Part shown: positions 31,602 through 40,269 of the stretch, piece after piece
Position numbering within the stretch: position 1 is the stretch's first letter
Layout of the letters: each line of letters starts with the position of its first letter
From: a virus
Length of the DNA stretch: 64,000 bases
Strand: one strand, 5' to 3'
Virus record (IMG/VR): IMGVR_UViG_3300049484_000177
Coordinates: 1-64,000 of that record
Translations under genes and position numbers: made by a program
The notes under the pieces: model-generated
Database searches by the model: none
Told to the model about the DNA's origin: nothing
The model's input: the letters and a program-made list of their open reading frames with translations, nothing else

Positions 31602-31757
31602 ATGAACATTAACAGAATACTAGAACTGCTCGGTAAGGCTTATCACGATCCATCACTACCAAGTTGGGCTGTTCCCGTCTTACAGGCAATAAAAGAGATT
31701 GCACTGGAAATCGAGAAGCAGGAAGACTACCAACGAGAACAGAGAGAACAGGAGTAA
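31602..31757 (+). CDS. Small helical protein
   Basis: 51 residues: M-N-I-N-R-I-L-E-L-L-G-K-A-Y-H-D, a turn at P-S-L-P-S-W, then a Glu-rich helix. GGGGAG lies about nine bases before ATG 31602. Role unknown. Confidence 0.5.
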   Translation: MNINRILELLGKAYHDPSLPSWAVPVLQAIKEIALEIEKQEDYQREQREQE

Positions 31758-31762
31758 GCACC

Positions 31763-32215
31763 ATGACCACTGATATCCAAAGGTTCACAAGGTTCACAGT
31801 CGAGGGAGTGAAACTCCAATATATAGGAGACGCTGAGGTATGGACAGGTCATAATTTCACCGAAGCCATCTGGGATTCCGAAGCCATCTGGGATTACGGT
31901 AGGAGTCTGACTTTAATTAGCCCCGACATAGACGGGCCGTTTAGTGTCATCAGGTGGCCTTATCTAACGAAGCCTACTCCATTCTTCAGTTATGCCGAAT
32001 TGAATTGGGTAGGATTTATAACTGTCAAGGTGGATAAGTACCGCCAACTGACGGCAGCGGTGTATCTACGGCATCAACAAATTCTAATACCAGTGCACGA
32101 TCCACCCGTTATTGTAATGACGTTCATATTGAGTCCACTAATTCATCACGTTGTCTGGGATGAGTGTTCCCGGTTTGCTGGGGATGCACTGGACGAACAG
32201 GATAGGATTCCATAA
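31763..32215 (+). CDS. Hypothetical protein with a short internal repeat
   Basis: 150 residues. E-A-I-W-D-S-E-A-I-W-D near residues 34-44 is a perfect duplication also seen at DNA level (GAAGCCATCTGGGATT twice), implying recent slippage. GGAG lies eight bases before ATG 31763. No domain recognised. Confidence 0.55.
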   Translation: MTTDIQRFTRFTVEGVKLQYIGDAEVWTGHNFTEAIWDSEAIWDYGRSLTLISPDIDGPFSVIRWPYLTKPTPFFSYAELNWVGFITVKVDKYRQLTAAVYLRHQQILIPVHDPPVIVMTFILSPLIHHVVWDECSRFAGDALDEQDRIP

Positions 32216-32218
32216 CCA

Positions 32219-32443
32219 ATGAAAGTAGTCACACTAACCGACGAAGAACGGAAGTACATAGATCCGCCAGAATATATCACTATAGAATTCCCAGATGGCG
32301 ATGTGTTTGCCGGGATGGGGTGGTGTTGTATGACAGACTTCGACATAGAAACCGAAGAGCCCATATTCGAGGTTATATGGGACTCACAATCTCCTCCTAT
32401 ACTCGCCTGCTGGAAAATTGATTGTATAGAGATAAAAGGATGA
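32219..32443 (+). CDS. Hypothetical acidic protein
   Basis: 74 residues, with D-E-E-R-K-Y-I-D-P-P-E and a CC pair in the middle. It is followed by an ATGA-overlapping gene. No family recognised. Confidence 0.5.
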   Translation: MKVVTLTDEERKYIDPPEYITIEFPDGDVFAGMGWCCMTDFDIETEEPIFEVIWDSQSPPILACWKIDCIEIKG

Positions 32444-32631
32444 TCACGGTCATAGCATCTGTAATGCGGGTGAGTACCGGAACTAGTCTAACCTACTACT
32501 GGAGTATGAATCGTTCCGAATATAGCACAGACACCGTTGCCAGGGAATTACTTAGGCTATTCCCTGGCTGGTTAGTTGTTGGGTGGAGGGTGATGGGCAG
32601 TAACATAGAAAGGCAGGAACCATTGGTATGA
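32440..32631 (+). CDS. Hypothetical small protein
   Basis: 63 residues starting M-I-T-V-I-A-S-V-M-R at ATG 32440, whose start overlaps the preceding stop. A short beta-rich N-terminus is followed by a helix V-A-R-E-L-L-R-L-F-P. Function unknown. Confidence 0.5.
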   Translation: MITVIASVMRVSTGTSLTYYWSMNRSEYSTDTVARELLRLFPGWLVVGWRVMGSNIERQEPLV

Positions 32632-32801
32632 ATGAAACCGAATTAACTAGGCTGTTAGAAGTAGCTATGAGACTACTGAATGACGCCTATCGTTCAGCAG
32701 GGGGCGCATTGCCCGCTGAATGGTTCAGGCAGGTCAGGGATCTCAAACAGGAAGTGTTGTTGGTGAGACAGAAGAAGTACGAAGAGGAGTTACAAAAGTG
32801 A
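32628..32801 (+). CDS. Small helical protein
   Basis: 57 residues, helical, beginning M-N-E-T-E-L-T-R-L-L-E-V-A and ending in a Lys/Glu helix. It overlaps both neighbours by ATGA or GTGA junctions, placing it firmly in the operon. Function unknown. Confidence 0.5.
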   Translation: MNETELTRLLEVAMRLLNDAYRSAGGALPAEWFRQVRDLKQEVLLVRQKKYEEELQK

Positions 32802-33010
32802 GTGCCATCGACATCCTAGAGAATCAGTTGGTCGGTCTGCGACACCGTCGTTGTTGTCTCGTCAGGGAACTCAATCAGGCTAAGATCATAGTAGCTCAGA
32901 TTGAACAGAAAATCCGTGATGTCGATTCGACCATAGCAGATCGAGCTATGAGCATCCAAGGCATCATGGAACGAAATAAGAGACAGTCGAAGATTAAGGT
33001 AGTCAAATGA
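32798..33010 (+). CDS. Small coiled-coil protein
   Basis: 70 residues from GTG 32798, overlapping the previous stop as GTGA; GAGGAG lies nine bases upstream. The whole chain is a heptad-rich helix (L-V-G-L-R-H-R-R-C-C, then V-A-Q-I-E-Q-K-I-R-D-V-D). Probably oligomeric; role unknown. Confidence 0.5.
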   Translation: MSAIDILENQLVGLRHRRCCLVRELNQAKIIVAQIEQKIRDVDSTIADRAMSIQGIMERNKRQSKIKVVK

Positions 33011-33207
33011 ACGAAAAGAAGCCGGTTGCTCAAAACAGCTCTCAAGCAACTAGGATCTGTCTACGTTGCAATAAACCGTTTATATCAGAAGGGCCCAGCA
33101 ATCGTATCTGCAACCTTTGCAGTAGAAGGAACATCAAATACCGATACCATAATTCGTCTAGTAGTGAAAGACCACCAACCCTCAAAGCGGGGCCAAGTTA
33201 CCAATGA
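33007..33207 (+). CDS. Zinc-finger protein
   Basis: 66 residues with C-L-R-C-N-K-P-F-I-S-E-G-P-S-N-R-I-C-N-L-C, a compact four-Cys ribbon of a type found in short phage and bacterial proteins. It overlaps both neighbours by a few bases. Possible nucleic-acid binding. Confidence 0.6.
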   Translation: MNEKKPVAQNSSQATRICLRCNKPFISEGPSNRICNLCSRRNIKYRYHNSSSSERPPTLKAGPSYQ

Positions 33208-33464
33208 CTACTGAACGAGCTATAGTTCCCAATATAGTGAGATCCAAGAAGGGCCAATTCTGGATTCCTCCGTTTCCTCCTCATTGGAATGATTGGATGG
33301 GACCATACGATACCAAAGAGGAGGCCAAGGCTGACAGAGCAGGGCTAGAGGAGACCATCAACGGAGTAGAATGGCAAATGATGTTAGTCGAACAGGTTGA
33401 TCAATTCGAGGAAGAATGGGAAAGGAGAGAATTGAAGTATGCTACTAATCAATCCATCGTTTGA
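33204..33464 (+). CDS. Hypothetical protein
   Basis: 86 residues, with W-I-P-P-F-P-P-H-W-N-D-W and a Glu-rich C-terminus. It overlaps ThyX by 26 bases. No family recognised. Confidence 0.5.
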   Translation: MTTERAIVPNIVRSKKGQFWIPPFPPHWNDWMGPYDTKEEAKADRAGLEETINGVEWQMMLVEQVDQFEEEWERRELKYATNQSIV

Positions 33465-34092
33465 GGTACTTCACGTAGATCAGGGGGCTCTAGCACTACT
33501 AGAATTAGCCGGTCGTACATGCTACAAAACGGAATCCAAGATTTGTGAGGGTAGTGCTGATCCGTTCGTTAGGAAGATCATTCAGGACTACAAACACGAA
33601 TCGGTGATAGAACACGCTAGTATGACAGTCAAGTTCGTGATCGACCGTGGGGTTAGTCACGAACTGGTGCGTCATAGACTTTGTGCTTTTAGCCAGGAAA
33701 GCACACGATACTGCAACTATGCAAAGAAAGGAGTCGTATTCATCTTGCCGCCGTGGGTCAATCTTCCTACCGGAGAATACCCCGCAGGCTTTCTTGACTC
33801 ATCTTTGGTCAACACCATGGACGATGCGGCCTACTCCTGGCTCCGTTTGATCCGAGAGTCAGAAGACACCTACCTCTCGCTGCTCAAGTTTGGCTGGACC
33901 CCGCAACAGGCCCGCTCAGTCCTACCTAACAGCCTCAAAACTGAGATCGTGGTAACGGCTAACTTTCGCGAGTGGAGACATATCTTCAAAATGAGAACGG
34001 CTCAGGGGGCTCATCCGCAAATGCGGGAGGTTATGATCCCGCTACTAAAGCAAGTCAAGAGAGACATACCTGTTGTATTTGAGGACCTGTGA
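33439..34092 (+). CDS. thyX: Flavin-dependent thymidylate synthase ThyX
   Basis: 217 residues. The ThyX motif is present as R-H-R-L-C-A-F-S-Q-E-S-T-R-Y at 78-91, with H53 and H59 upstream. ThyX makes dTMP from dUMP using FADH2 and methylene-tetrahydrofolate, raising the thymidine pool for replication. A uracil-DNA glycosylase domain is encoded elsewhere in the same window. The gene overlaps the next (TGATG), so translation is coupled. Confidence 0.9.
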   Translation: MLLINPSFEVLHVDQGALALLELAGRTCYKTESKICEGSADPFVRKIIQDYKHESVIEHASMTVKFVIDRGVSHELVRHRLCAFSQESTRYCNYAKKGVVFILPPWVNLPTGEYPAGFLDSSLVNTMDDAAYSWLRLIRESEDTYLSLLKFGWTPQQARSVLPNSLKTEIVVTANFREWRHIFKMRTAQGAHPQMREVMIPLLKQVKRDIPVVFEDL

Positions 34093-34457
34093 TGACAAAC
34101 ACCGAGTGGTTAAGACAGCATCTCTACGCCAAGGCAGGTATCTTCGATCATCACAAACCTATACCACTCGCTGAATTGGAACGTACTGAGTGGAATAAGG
34201 AGTTCGAGATTCTGATGCGTAACCGCCTCATGATTGGGGCACTCCGTTATGGTAGGATGCATCGACCGGAAAAAGGAAACTACAACTGCATTGATTCAAT
34301 AGCTAAGCGCTTGATAGCATACTCTGAGTCAGGTAACCTAGAGCATTTGGTAGACATTGCTAACCTAGCTCTAGTAGAGTTCACTCACGGCAAGCATCCC
34401 AACCGCCACTTTCACTCTACCGACGATGGGGATCATGTGAAATCGTTACTAAGCTAA
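34092..34457 (+). CDS. Conserved-looking phage protein, unknown
   Basis: 121 residues with R-N-R-L-M-I-G-A-L-R-Y-G-R-M, a helix S-I-A-K-R-L-I-A-Y-S-E-S-G-N-L-E-H-L-V-D and a final His-rich stretch. The arrangement recalls small phage proteins found with nucleotide-metabolism genes such as thyX. Function not known. Confidence 0.55.
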   Translation: MTNTEWLRQHLYAKAGIFDHHKPIPLAELERTEWNKEFEILMRNRLMIGALRYGRMHRPEKGNYNCIDSIAKRLIAYSESGNLEHLVDIANLALVEFTHGKHPNRHFHSTDDGDHVKSLLS

Positions 34458-34565
34458 CAATTAGTCCGAACCGTTTATCTCTGTGCCCACTTGAAACTTC
34501 CGGCCAGTTATAGTAAACTCCCACAGTAGACTTTCCCCTCTAACACCTTTGGCGAGGAGTTGGTG

Positions 34566-35060
34566 GTGACAAAATCTCTGTGCCACAGTGCTTGGTCTAA
34601 GCACGAAGGATTAGCTAGAACTATAACATGGCGTGTTGTTAGGGAGTACGGTGGGGATTATGAGGAACTATTCTCAGAATCACTCGTCCTCTTCGTCCAA
34701 GCCTGCAAAACGTGGGAGAAGGACAAGGGGTCGTTATCCAATTGGTTAGCCTGGAAGATATACCGAGGTCTCCAGGAGCGTAAGCGAACAGAGGCTAGGC
34801 ATAAGTCCATAACCGGGCCGATTGCAGATGGTGAATTGCTTGGTTCACTCTTTCACCACGATAAGAACATCGACCTAATTTGGAAGGACCTCTCGGACGA
34901 TAGCAGGCTCGTCTTACATATATTGTTCGGCATGGACGTTAAGTTCCGCAACACTAGTTTGGTGAGGATGTCGCTGAGGCTGAAAGTACAGAAGGAGACT
35001 GGATGGGGCAATCATAAGGTAACTAACTGCTTTCGAGAGATTGAAGCAGCTCTCACTTGA
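34566..35060 (+). CDS. Sigma70-region-2-like protein
   Basis: 164 residues from GTG 34566, with GAGGAG six bases upstream. Residues about 15-75 fit sigma region 2: L-A-R-T-I-T-W-R-V-V-R-E-Y-G-G-D, E-L-F-S-E-S, then W-E-K-D-K-G-S-L-S-N-W-L-A-W-K-I-Y-R. The C-terminal half is helical and could hold a region-4-like unit, less clearly. It may direct host RNA polymerase to phage promoters. It is the last gene before a strong terminator. Confidence 0.55.
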   Translation: MTKSLCHSAWSKHEGLARTITWRVVREYGGDYEELFSESLVLFVQACKTWEKDKGSLSNWLAWKIYRGLQERKRTEARHKSITGPIADGELLGSLFHHDKNIDLIWKDLSDDSRLVLHILFGMDVKFRNTSLVRMSLRLKVQKETGWGNHKVTNCFREIEAALT

Positions 35061-35072
35061 CTCCTCGCCAAT

Positions 35073-35106
35073 GAGGGACCGGTAGGATACGGTCCCTTCT
35101 TTTTGT
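35073..35106 (+). terminator. Rho-independent terminator after the first rightward cluster
   Basis: GGGACCG (35075-35081) pairs with CGGTCCC (35090-35096) across an 8-base loop and is followed by TTCTTTTTG. It lies 14 bases after the sigma-like gene. Confidence 0.85.
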
Positions 35107-35126
35107 TATGTGGCTAGAGGTTATCT

Positions 35127-36527
35127 ATGGGCATTAATGGCAATGGTAGGATGATCGCCTTCCCTTTCCAACGAAGGACTGTATATGAAGTGGAAAGGAA
35201 GTTCAAAGGCAGATCACTCATTGCTAACGACATGGGTCTTGGTAAGACGAACTGTTCGCTTTGGATAGTAAAGCGCAAACGTCTTGGGGAAATGCTACCC
35301 GCCCTAGTCATCTGCCCGCGGGTAGTTAGACCACAATGGATCAAGGCAATAGAGGATACTCTAGGCATATACCCAGACGTCCTTGAAACCCGCAAACCAT
35401 CCTGGCACCGTAAGGGTGGGCAGGTAGCCATCATTAACTACGATATCATAGCGTGGTGGAGAGACTACCTAGAGGCACAGAACTTCCAGACGCTGATACT
35501 AGACGAGTGCCAATACCTAATCAATGGTAAACGTAAGCGGACGAGAACAGCTACATCGTTAGCCAAAGAAATACCATACTGCTTAGCCCTTAGCGGCACC
35601 CCTCTAACTAATCGTCCCATCGAACTATTCCCAGTCATCAATGCCCTTCGTCCCCGTGAATGGCCTAACCGGGGATCGTTTGCTCATAGGTATTGTGGCC
35701 CTAAGTTCACCCGCTTTGGTTGGGACTTCACCGGGGCATCTCATATCGATGAGTTGCACGTTAGGCTTAAGCAAACGTGTATGGTTAGATTTCGCAAGGA
35801 CGAGGTACTCCGTGAATTGCCCGAGAAGGTTCGAACTATCATACCTGTCGAACTATCTAACCCACAGGAATACCGCAGGGCAAGGGACGACTTCATCGGT
35901 TGGATGAAGCAACGATACCCAGAGAGGCTTAACAAAGCAGTTAAGGCTGCGGCATTAGTTCGCTCTGGGCATCTGTTACGTCTAGCAGCTAGGCTCAAGC
36001 TTCGTAGTGCCATAGATTGGATCAACTACCGATTCGAGACTAACCCAAACGAAAAGATGGTTGTGTTCGCCGTACATAGGAAGTGTATTGCTGCATTGAA
36101 ACGTCGTATCAAGGTCAAGAGCATAGTAGTGGATGGTTCAGTGGTAGGCAGACACAGAGATAATGCAGTAGCACAATTCCAGAACGACCGGAACACTCGT
36201 TGCTTCATCGGCAACATAGCAGCAGCAGGCATTGGATTGAATCTAACCCAAGCATCAACTCTCTGTGTAGTTGAGTTAGCTCAAAAACCCGGCCCATTGC
36301 TGCAAATCGAAGATCGCATCCATCGGATTGGTCAGGAAAAGGTTTCGTGGATCTACTACTTCATTGCTACTGACACTATCGAGGAAAGTGTTAGTAAGCT
36401 AGTCCAACGAAAGCAGAAAGTAATCACGGGTACATTGGATGGTGGAAATGTCGAAGATGACTTTGATCTCTATGATCAATTGCTAGAAGAACTAGAGAAC
36501 GAGATTGTTAGATCCAAAACCAAATAG
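35127..36527 (+). CDS. SNF2/SWI-like superfamily 2 helicase
   Basis: 466 residues. Walker A D-M-G-L-G-K-T (35-41), DECQ (126-129) for motif II, S-G-T-P (motif III) and a C-terminal helicase half with G-I-G-L-N-L, then H-R-I-G-Q (motif VI). This is the SNF2 layout with an unusually short insert. It could remodel protein-DNA complexes or reset replication forks. AGAGG lies before ATG 35127, after the terminator. Confidence 0.8.
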   Translation: MGINGNGRMIAFPFQRRTVYEVERKFKGRSLIANDMGLGKTNCSLWIVKRKRLGEMLPALVICPRVVRPQWIKAIEDTLGIYPDVLETRKPSWHRKGGQVAIINYDIIAWWRDYLEAQNFQTLILDECQYLINGKRKRTRTATSLAKEIPYCLALSGTPLTNRPIELFPVINALRPREWPNRGSFAHRYCGPKFTRFGWDFTGASHIDELHVRLKQTCMVRFRKDEVLRELPEKVRTIIPVELSNPQEYRRARDDFIGWMKQRYPERLNKAVKAAALVRSGHLLRLAARLKLRSAIDWINYRFETNPNEKMVVFAVHRKCIAALKRRIKVKSIVVDGSVVGRHRDNAVAQFQNDRNTRCFIGNIAAAGIGLNLTQASTLCVVELAQKPGPLLQIEDRIHRIGQEKVSWIYYFIATDTIEESVSKLVQRKQKVITGTLDGGNVEDDFDLYDQLLEELENEIVRSKTK

Positions 36528-36774
36528 ACCCAGACCAGAATACGCTCCAGATGGAATACTAGCTGGGGACTATCGACTGGTTAGAAAGTCTGGCAGATCC
36601 GCGCGTCTTAAATGCTTCGGTGATTGGTGGGAGTCAGATAAACTAATCCCCTTCATCGGAAAATGGGTTTGGGTAGATGCTGGCGGATATTGGATTGTCT
36701 CTATAAGAGTCTACAGCAAAGCCTACACCCCAGAGAACTTCATTTGTGAAATAGGAGAAAGAAGAAGAAGATGA
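36505..36774 (+). CDS. Hypothetical protein, coupled to the helicase
   Basis: 89 residues starting at TTG 36505, inside the 3' end of the helicase gene. No ATG or GTG is available early in the frame. The sequence has F-I-G-K-W-V-W-V-D-A-G-G-Y and an Arg-rich tail. The weak start lowers confidence. Confidence 0.45.
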   Translation: MLDPKPNRPRPEYAPDGILAGDYRLVRKSGRSARLKCFGDWWESDKLIPFIGKWVWVDAGGYWIVSIRVYSKAYTPENFICEIGERRRR

Positions 36775-37658
36775 ACCTAACCAGTGTGTTAGACGAACTA
36801 GGCATTAAGTATTGTACTGCCGGTCAACATCACCACGTCCGCGAAGGGTGGATTGGCACTTCGTGTTGTTGGTGCCCTCCACCAATCAACGGCAAAGGTC
36901 TCTACCGTCTAGGAATTCAGGTAGCAACCGGAAGGTGTAACTGTTGGGTCTGTGGTCATCATTCCTTAGAATCTGCTCTCGTAGCTCTCGCCAAGACAAC
37001 ATACCGTAACATACGGTCACTCCTCAAGAACATCTCCCTGCAGAAGTTCCATCTGCGAGATGGTAAGTCATCTGGCACTCTAGTTATACCAAAGCACGTC
37101 GAGCTGTTAGGCCCAGCACACAGAGACTACCTAGCCGAGAGGGGATTCAACCCAGACAAGATCGAAAAGCTCTGGGGTGTTGGAGGGATAGGGCTTTCCA
37201 ACAGACTAGCCTGGAGGCTATTCATTCCGGTGAACACCAACGGTGAGACTGTCTCCTGGACGACCAGAAGCATAGGCCGAAACAATCCCCGACGTTATGT
37301 AAATGCATCGCCCAACGAAGAGAAAGTACCCATCAAAAATACGTTATATGGCATCGACCTAGTCCGCAACAATATAGTTATAACCGAAGGTCCTACCGAC
37401 GTTTGGCGGATCGGACCAGGGGCAGTAGCTACGTTTGGATTGATCGTTAGCCCAATGCAAATCAAGCAAATCAGTCAGTTCCCATATCGAACCATCTGCT
37501 TCGACAATGAGCCCGCGGCACAGAAAAGGGCAACGTGGTTATGCGAGACGTTATCTACTTACCCAGGCAAAACACATAATGCCGTGCTTGACTCCGAAGA
37601 TCCAGGGTCAGCATCAGTTCGTGAGATTCGAAGGTTACGAGAAGCGGTGTTAGACTAG
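36771..37658 (+). CDS. DnaG-like primase with zinc ribbon and Toprim domain
   Basis: 295 residues. N-terminal zinc ribbon (C32-C33-W-C35 and C56-N-C58...C61), then a Toprim domain with E206-G-P-T-D210 and F-D-N-E at 244-247. It makes RNA primers and is usually coupled to the replicative helicase, encoded two genes downstream. It is shorter than cellular DnaG and lacks a helicase-binding domain. Confidence 0.75.
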   Translation: MNLTSVLDELGIKYCTAGQHHHVREGWIGTSCCWCPPPINGKGLYRLGIQVATGRCNCWVCGHHSLESALVALAKTTYRNIRSLLKNISLQKFHLRDGKSSGTLVIPKHVELLGPAHRDYLAERGFNPDKIEKLWGVGGIGLSNRLAWRLFIPVNTNGETVSWTTRSIGRNNPRRYVNASPNEEKVPIKNTLYGIDLVRNNIVITEGPTDVWRIGPGAVATFGLIVSPMQIKQISQFPYRTICFDNEPAAQKRATWLCETLSTYPGKTHNAVLDSEDPGSASVREIRRLREAVLD

Positions 37659-37667
37659 AGGTAAATC

Positions 37668-38795
37668 ATGATACAGGAACAACCACACCGACCAGATTTC
37701 TATAGGGACATATCTACTATGTACCCAAACATAATTGGTATATTCAACGGGAATGTACTTTCAGTCTACCTGTATATCTGTTTTTACTACTGCCTAGGCA
37801 GAAGAACATATATCAAACTAACATATGAACAGATACGAAACGGCACACAACTGACACATGGGTTGCCCATTTCGAGAGGCACCCTATCCAAAGCAATAAG
37901 CGAACTTAAGAAGCTGAAGTTGCTAGAAGTTAAACGCAAGAGGTATAAAGACCCTTATGGAGAAAGAGGAGGTAAGAAAGGAAAGATAACATCCCATTGG
38001 TATAAACCATTCATACCTGGAGTAGCAGAAGGTCATGTAATGGAGTTTCCCCTTGTGTCGGAAACGGGAAAAAGTCCGGTCGAAAATTTAGACCCTGGGG
38101 GCCGGGTACAGTCCAAAAATTCGACCGAAGTCCAGTCCAAAAATTCGACCGATAATTCGGTCCAAATTTTGACCGAAAGTCCGGTCGAAAATTTAGACCC
38201 TTTGTATTGTTCTCTAAACAATACAACTCTTCCGGAAAATCCGGAAAAGAAGACAATACATAAGTTAAGACCTAAAAAGAAAACCACCAAAAGTAAACTT
38301 CCAGAAGTTACTTTGAAACACAGGTCATCATCGCAGAGTAACAAGCTACCACTAATATCCTCGTCAGATAAGAATGAGGTGCCCTCGATAGACATATATC
38401 AAGAAGCAGTGACTTTATTATGGGACACTATAGCATCACATAACTTGCTCAGTAGAAAGTCCTCGCCTACTTCGTGGAAACACACTTTCAAGTATTACCA
38501 TACAACTAAGAACATCAATTGGAATGAACTCCTCGCCGTACTCAAATGGTACTGCAACAACTATGATATTGTTATAGCAGATAAATACTTCCCACAAGCA
38601 TATTCCGCCGAAGGCTTCTGCGAGAAATACCCTAGAATAGTGATGGCCATTAAAAGACGCGAAGATCAATCATTAAACATAGATGCTCTAGAAACTGCTT
38701 ATGATCCCGCCCCCACGAGACCAGAGGAGATTACCGAAGAGGAGAAAACAAGACGCAAGATACTACACAACGCTTCCATCGCTCACTTGTTGTAA
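37668..38795 (+). CDS. Winged-helix replication initiator, O-like
   Basis: 375 residues. Residues about 35-110 read as a winged helix: Y-I-K-L-T-Y-E-Q-I-R, then G-T-L-S-K-A-I-S-E-L-K-K-L-K-L-L. The centre (about 135-185) is a low-complexity repeated linker encoded by the iteron DNA. A C-terminal helical domain (about 255-325) could bind the helicase. As with lambda O, this suggests origin recognition followed by loading of the DnaB-like helicase encoded next. GAGG precedes ATG 37668. Confidence 0.65.
   Translation: MIQEQPHRPDFYRDISTMYPNIIGIFNGNVLSVYLYICFYYCLGRRTYIKLTYEQIRNGTQLTHGLPISRGTLSKAISELKKLKLLEVKRKRYKDPYGERGGKKGKITSHWYKPFIPGVAEGHVMEFPLVSETGKSPVENLDPGGRVQSKNSTEVQSKNSTDNSVQILTESPVENLDPLYCSLNNTTLPENPEKKTIHKLRPKKKTTKSKLPEVTLKHRSSSQSNKLPLISSSDKNEVPSIDIYQEAVTLLWDTIASHNLLSRKSSPTSWKHTFKYYHTTKNINWNELLAVLKWYCNNYDIVIADKYFPQAYSAEGFCEKYPRIVMAIKRREDQSLNIDALETAYDPAPTRPEEITEEEKTRRKILHNASIAHLL
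38079..38248. repeat. Putative replication origin inside the initiator gene
   Basis: Five palindromic units of the form GTC[CG]AAAA..TT.GAC lie at 38079-38093, 38111-38125, 38135-38149, 38160-38173 and 38184-38198, mostly 24-25 bases apart. They are followed by a 10-bp inverted repeat (TTGTATTGTT with AACAATACAA, 38202-38226) and tandem 9-bp repeats TCCGGAAAA (38231-38248). The array also codes for a repeated low-complexity linker. Layout and location resemble the lambda O origin; replication activity is inferred. Confidence 0.65.
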
Positions 38796-38826
38796 CATGA
38801 CACGGTGACAAATGAAAATATCCCGA

Positions 38827-38874
38827 TTCGATTCGAGTAGCATGCGGCTTATACTGATTGGTATGATAACCAAT
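38827..38874 (+). promoter_or_regulatory. Candidate promoter and operator before the DnaB-like helicase
   Basis: TTCGAT (38827-38832), 17 bases, TATACT (38850-38855) makes a moderate promoter. ATTGGT and ACCAAT (38857-38862, 38869-38874) form a 6-bp inverted repeat just downstream. It supports starting the helicase at 38893 rather than at an in-frame ATG at 38812. Confidence 0.4.
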
Positions 38875-38892
38875 ATCAAGGTGTGTAGTCGT

Positions 38893-40269
38893 ATGGCCTC
38901 TATAATGAATAGCAATAAAAGCATAAGGTTCAATGACGCGTACTCCAAGTTGATAGCTAAGTGGTGCATAGATCACCTAAAAAAGTTCGGTACGGTTATA
39001 GGTGATAACATAACCACGGTATTTCATCATTGGGCAGAAAACAGTGCTACTGATAAAGCCACGATAGATCAGATAGAAGATATACTAGAGTTTCTCTCGA
39101 ACGAATACAGCGGATCTGCCGACCAATCACCAGATTATATTCTGAGTCTAGCTACTGAGTATTTCAATACCCGCATCATTAAGAATAGAATTGAAGAAGC
39201 GGAAGGCAGCATCACATCAGGGCAGGTTGATGAAGCTTACAAACAGCTAAACTCAACACCGCGAATAGACTTTAGTGTCACCAGTATCATAAAGCCGCTG
39301 GAGGATCACGAAGAGTTACTAGAGGTATTCAATGAAGAACGAGTCAAGCCACTGTTTGAGTATCCAGGTGACCTCGGAAAGCTTATAGGTCAATCATTCA
39401 CCCGTGGAACATTATTTGCCTTTATGGGCATTGAGAAAGCAGGCAAGTCCTACTATCTACTTGATGCAGCATACAGAGCACTTAAACAACGTCATAGGGT
39501 AGCTTACTTTGAGGTAGGTGATCTCGGCAAGCGAAAGACGATAGAGCGATTGGGACAGAGGATACTAAGGCAACCCGTCAACAGTGAAGATGTAAGCTGG
39601 CCGATAGGGTGGGACAAAGAAGACAAGCCTACAACTGAACTCATTCACAAGGATGGAGTCTCGGTAGCACACCTAATGAAGAGAATCAGACGATATACAA
39701 GGGGCAGGGATTTACTTAGGTTATCTGTTCACACCAACTCAAGTATCAATGTAACTGGTATCGAATCCTATCTACAAGAGTGGGCGAGGATTGAGTGTTG
39801 GACTCCAGATGTAGTAGTCATCGATTATGCAGACATTCTGGCTCCTCCAAGTGGATTTATGGAACTGAAGGATCAGATAGATGAAACGTGGAAGCAGTTA
39901 CGACGTATGTCACAGACATATGATTGTCTAGTCCTGACTGCTACACAAACTGGCGCCCAAGCGTACAAGAAGAATGGTAGATACATAACACGTCATGACT
40001 TCTCCGGTCGCAAAACTAAGTTGGCTCATGTCAATGGTATACTTGGGCTTAATGCTAGTGCTGAAGATATGAGACGTAATATAACTAGGGTGAACTGGGT
40101 TGTACGAAGAGAGGGTGGGGGTTCTGAATCTCTCCAGGTGTTAGTAGCTGGATGCTTCGCTGCTGGCATGCCTATAGTCCTCTCTAAGTTCCCGAAGCCG
40201 TTCGTATCACCCAATGGTCAAAATGGCAAGGAATCATCCGAACATAAGGGAAAGGAAAAACCGGAATGA
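38893..40269 (+). CDS. DnaB-like replicative helicase
   Basis: 458 residues from ATG 38893 (AAGGTG nine bases upstream); a longer 485-residue version from 38812 is possible. RecA-like core with Walker A G-I-E-K-A-G-K-S (179-186), Walker B V-V-V-I-D-Y-A-D and a later T-A-T-Q-T-G. N-terminal helices may be an N-domain or primase contact. It unwinds the fork with the primase and the polymerase genes nearby. Confidence 0.8.
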   Translation: MASIMNSNKSIRFNDAYSKLIAKWCIDHLKKFGTVIGDNITTVFHHWAENSATDKATIDQIEDILEFLSNEYSGSADQSPDYILSLATEYFNTRIIKNRIEEAEGSITSGQVDEAYKQLNSTPRIDFSVTSIIKPLEDHEELLEVFNEERVKPLFEYPGDLGKLIGQSFTRGTLFAFMGIEKAGKSYYLLDAAYRALKQRHRVAYFEVGDLGKRKTIERLGQRILRQPVNSEDVSWPIGWDKEDKPTTELIHKDGVSVAHLMKRIRRYTRGRDLLRLSVHTNSSINVTGIESYLQEWARIECWTPDVVVIDYADILAPPSGFMELKDQIDETWKQLRRMSQTYDCLVLTATQTGAQAYKKNGRYITRHDFSGRKTKLAHVNGILGLNASAEDMRRNITRVNWVVRREGGGSESLQVLVAGCFAAGMPIVLSKFPKPFVSPNGQNGKESSEHKGKEKPE

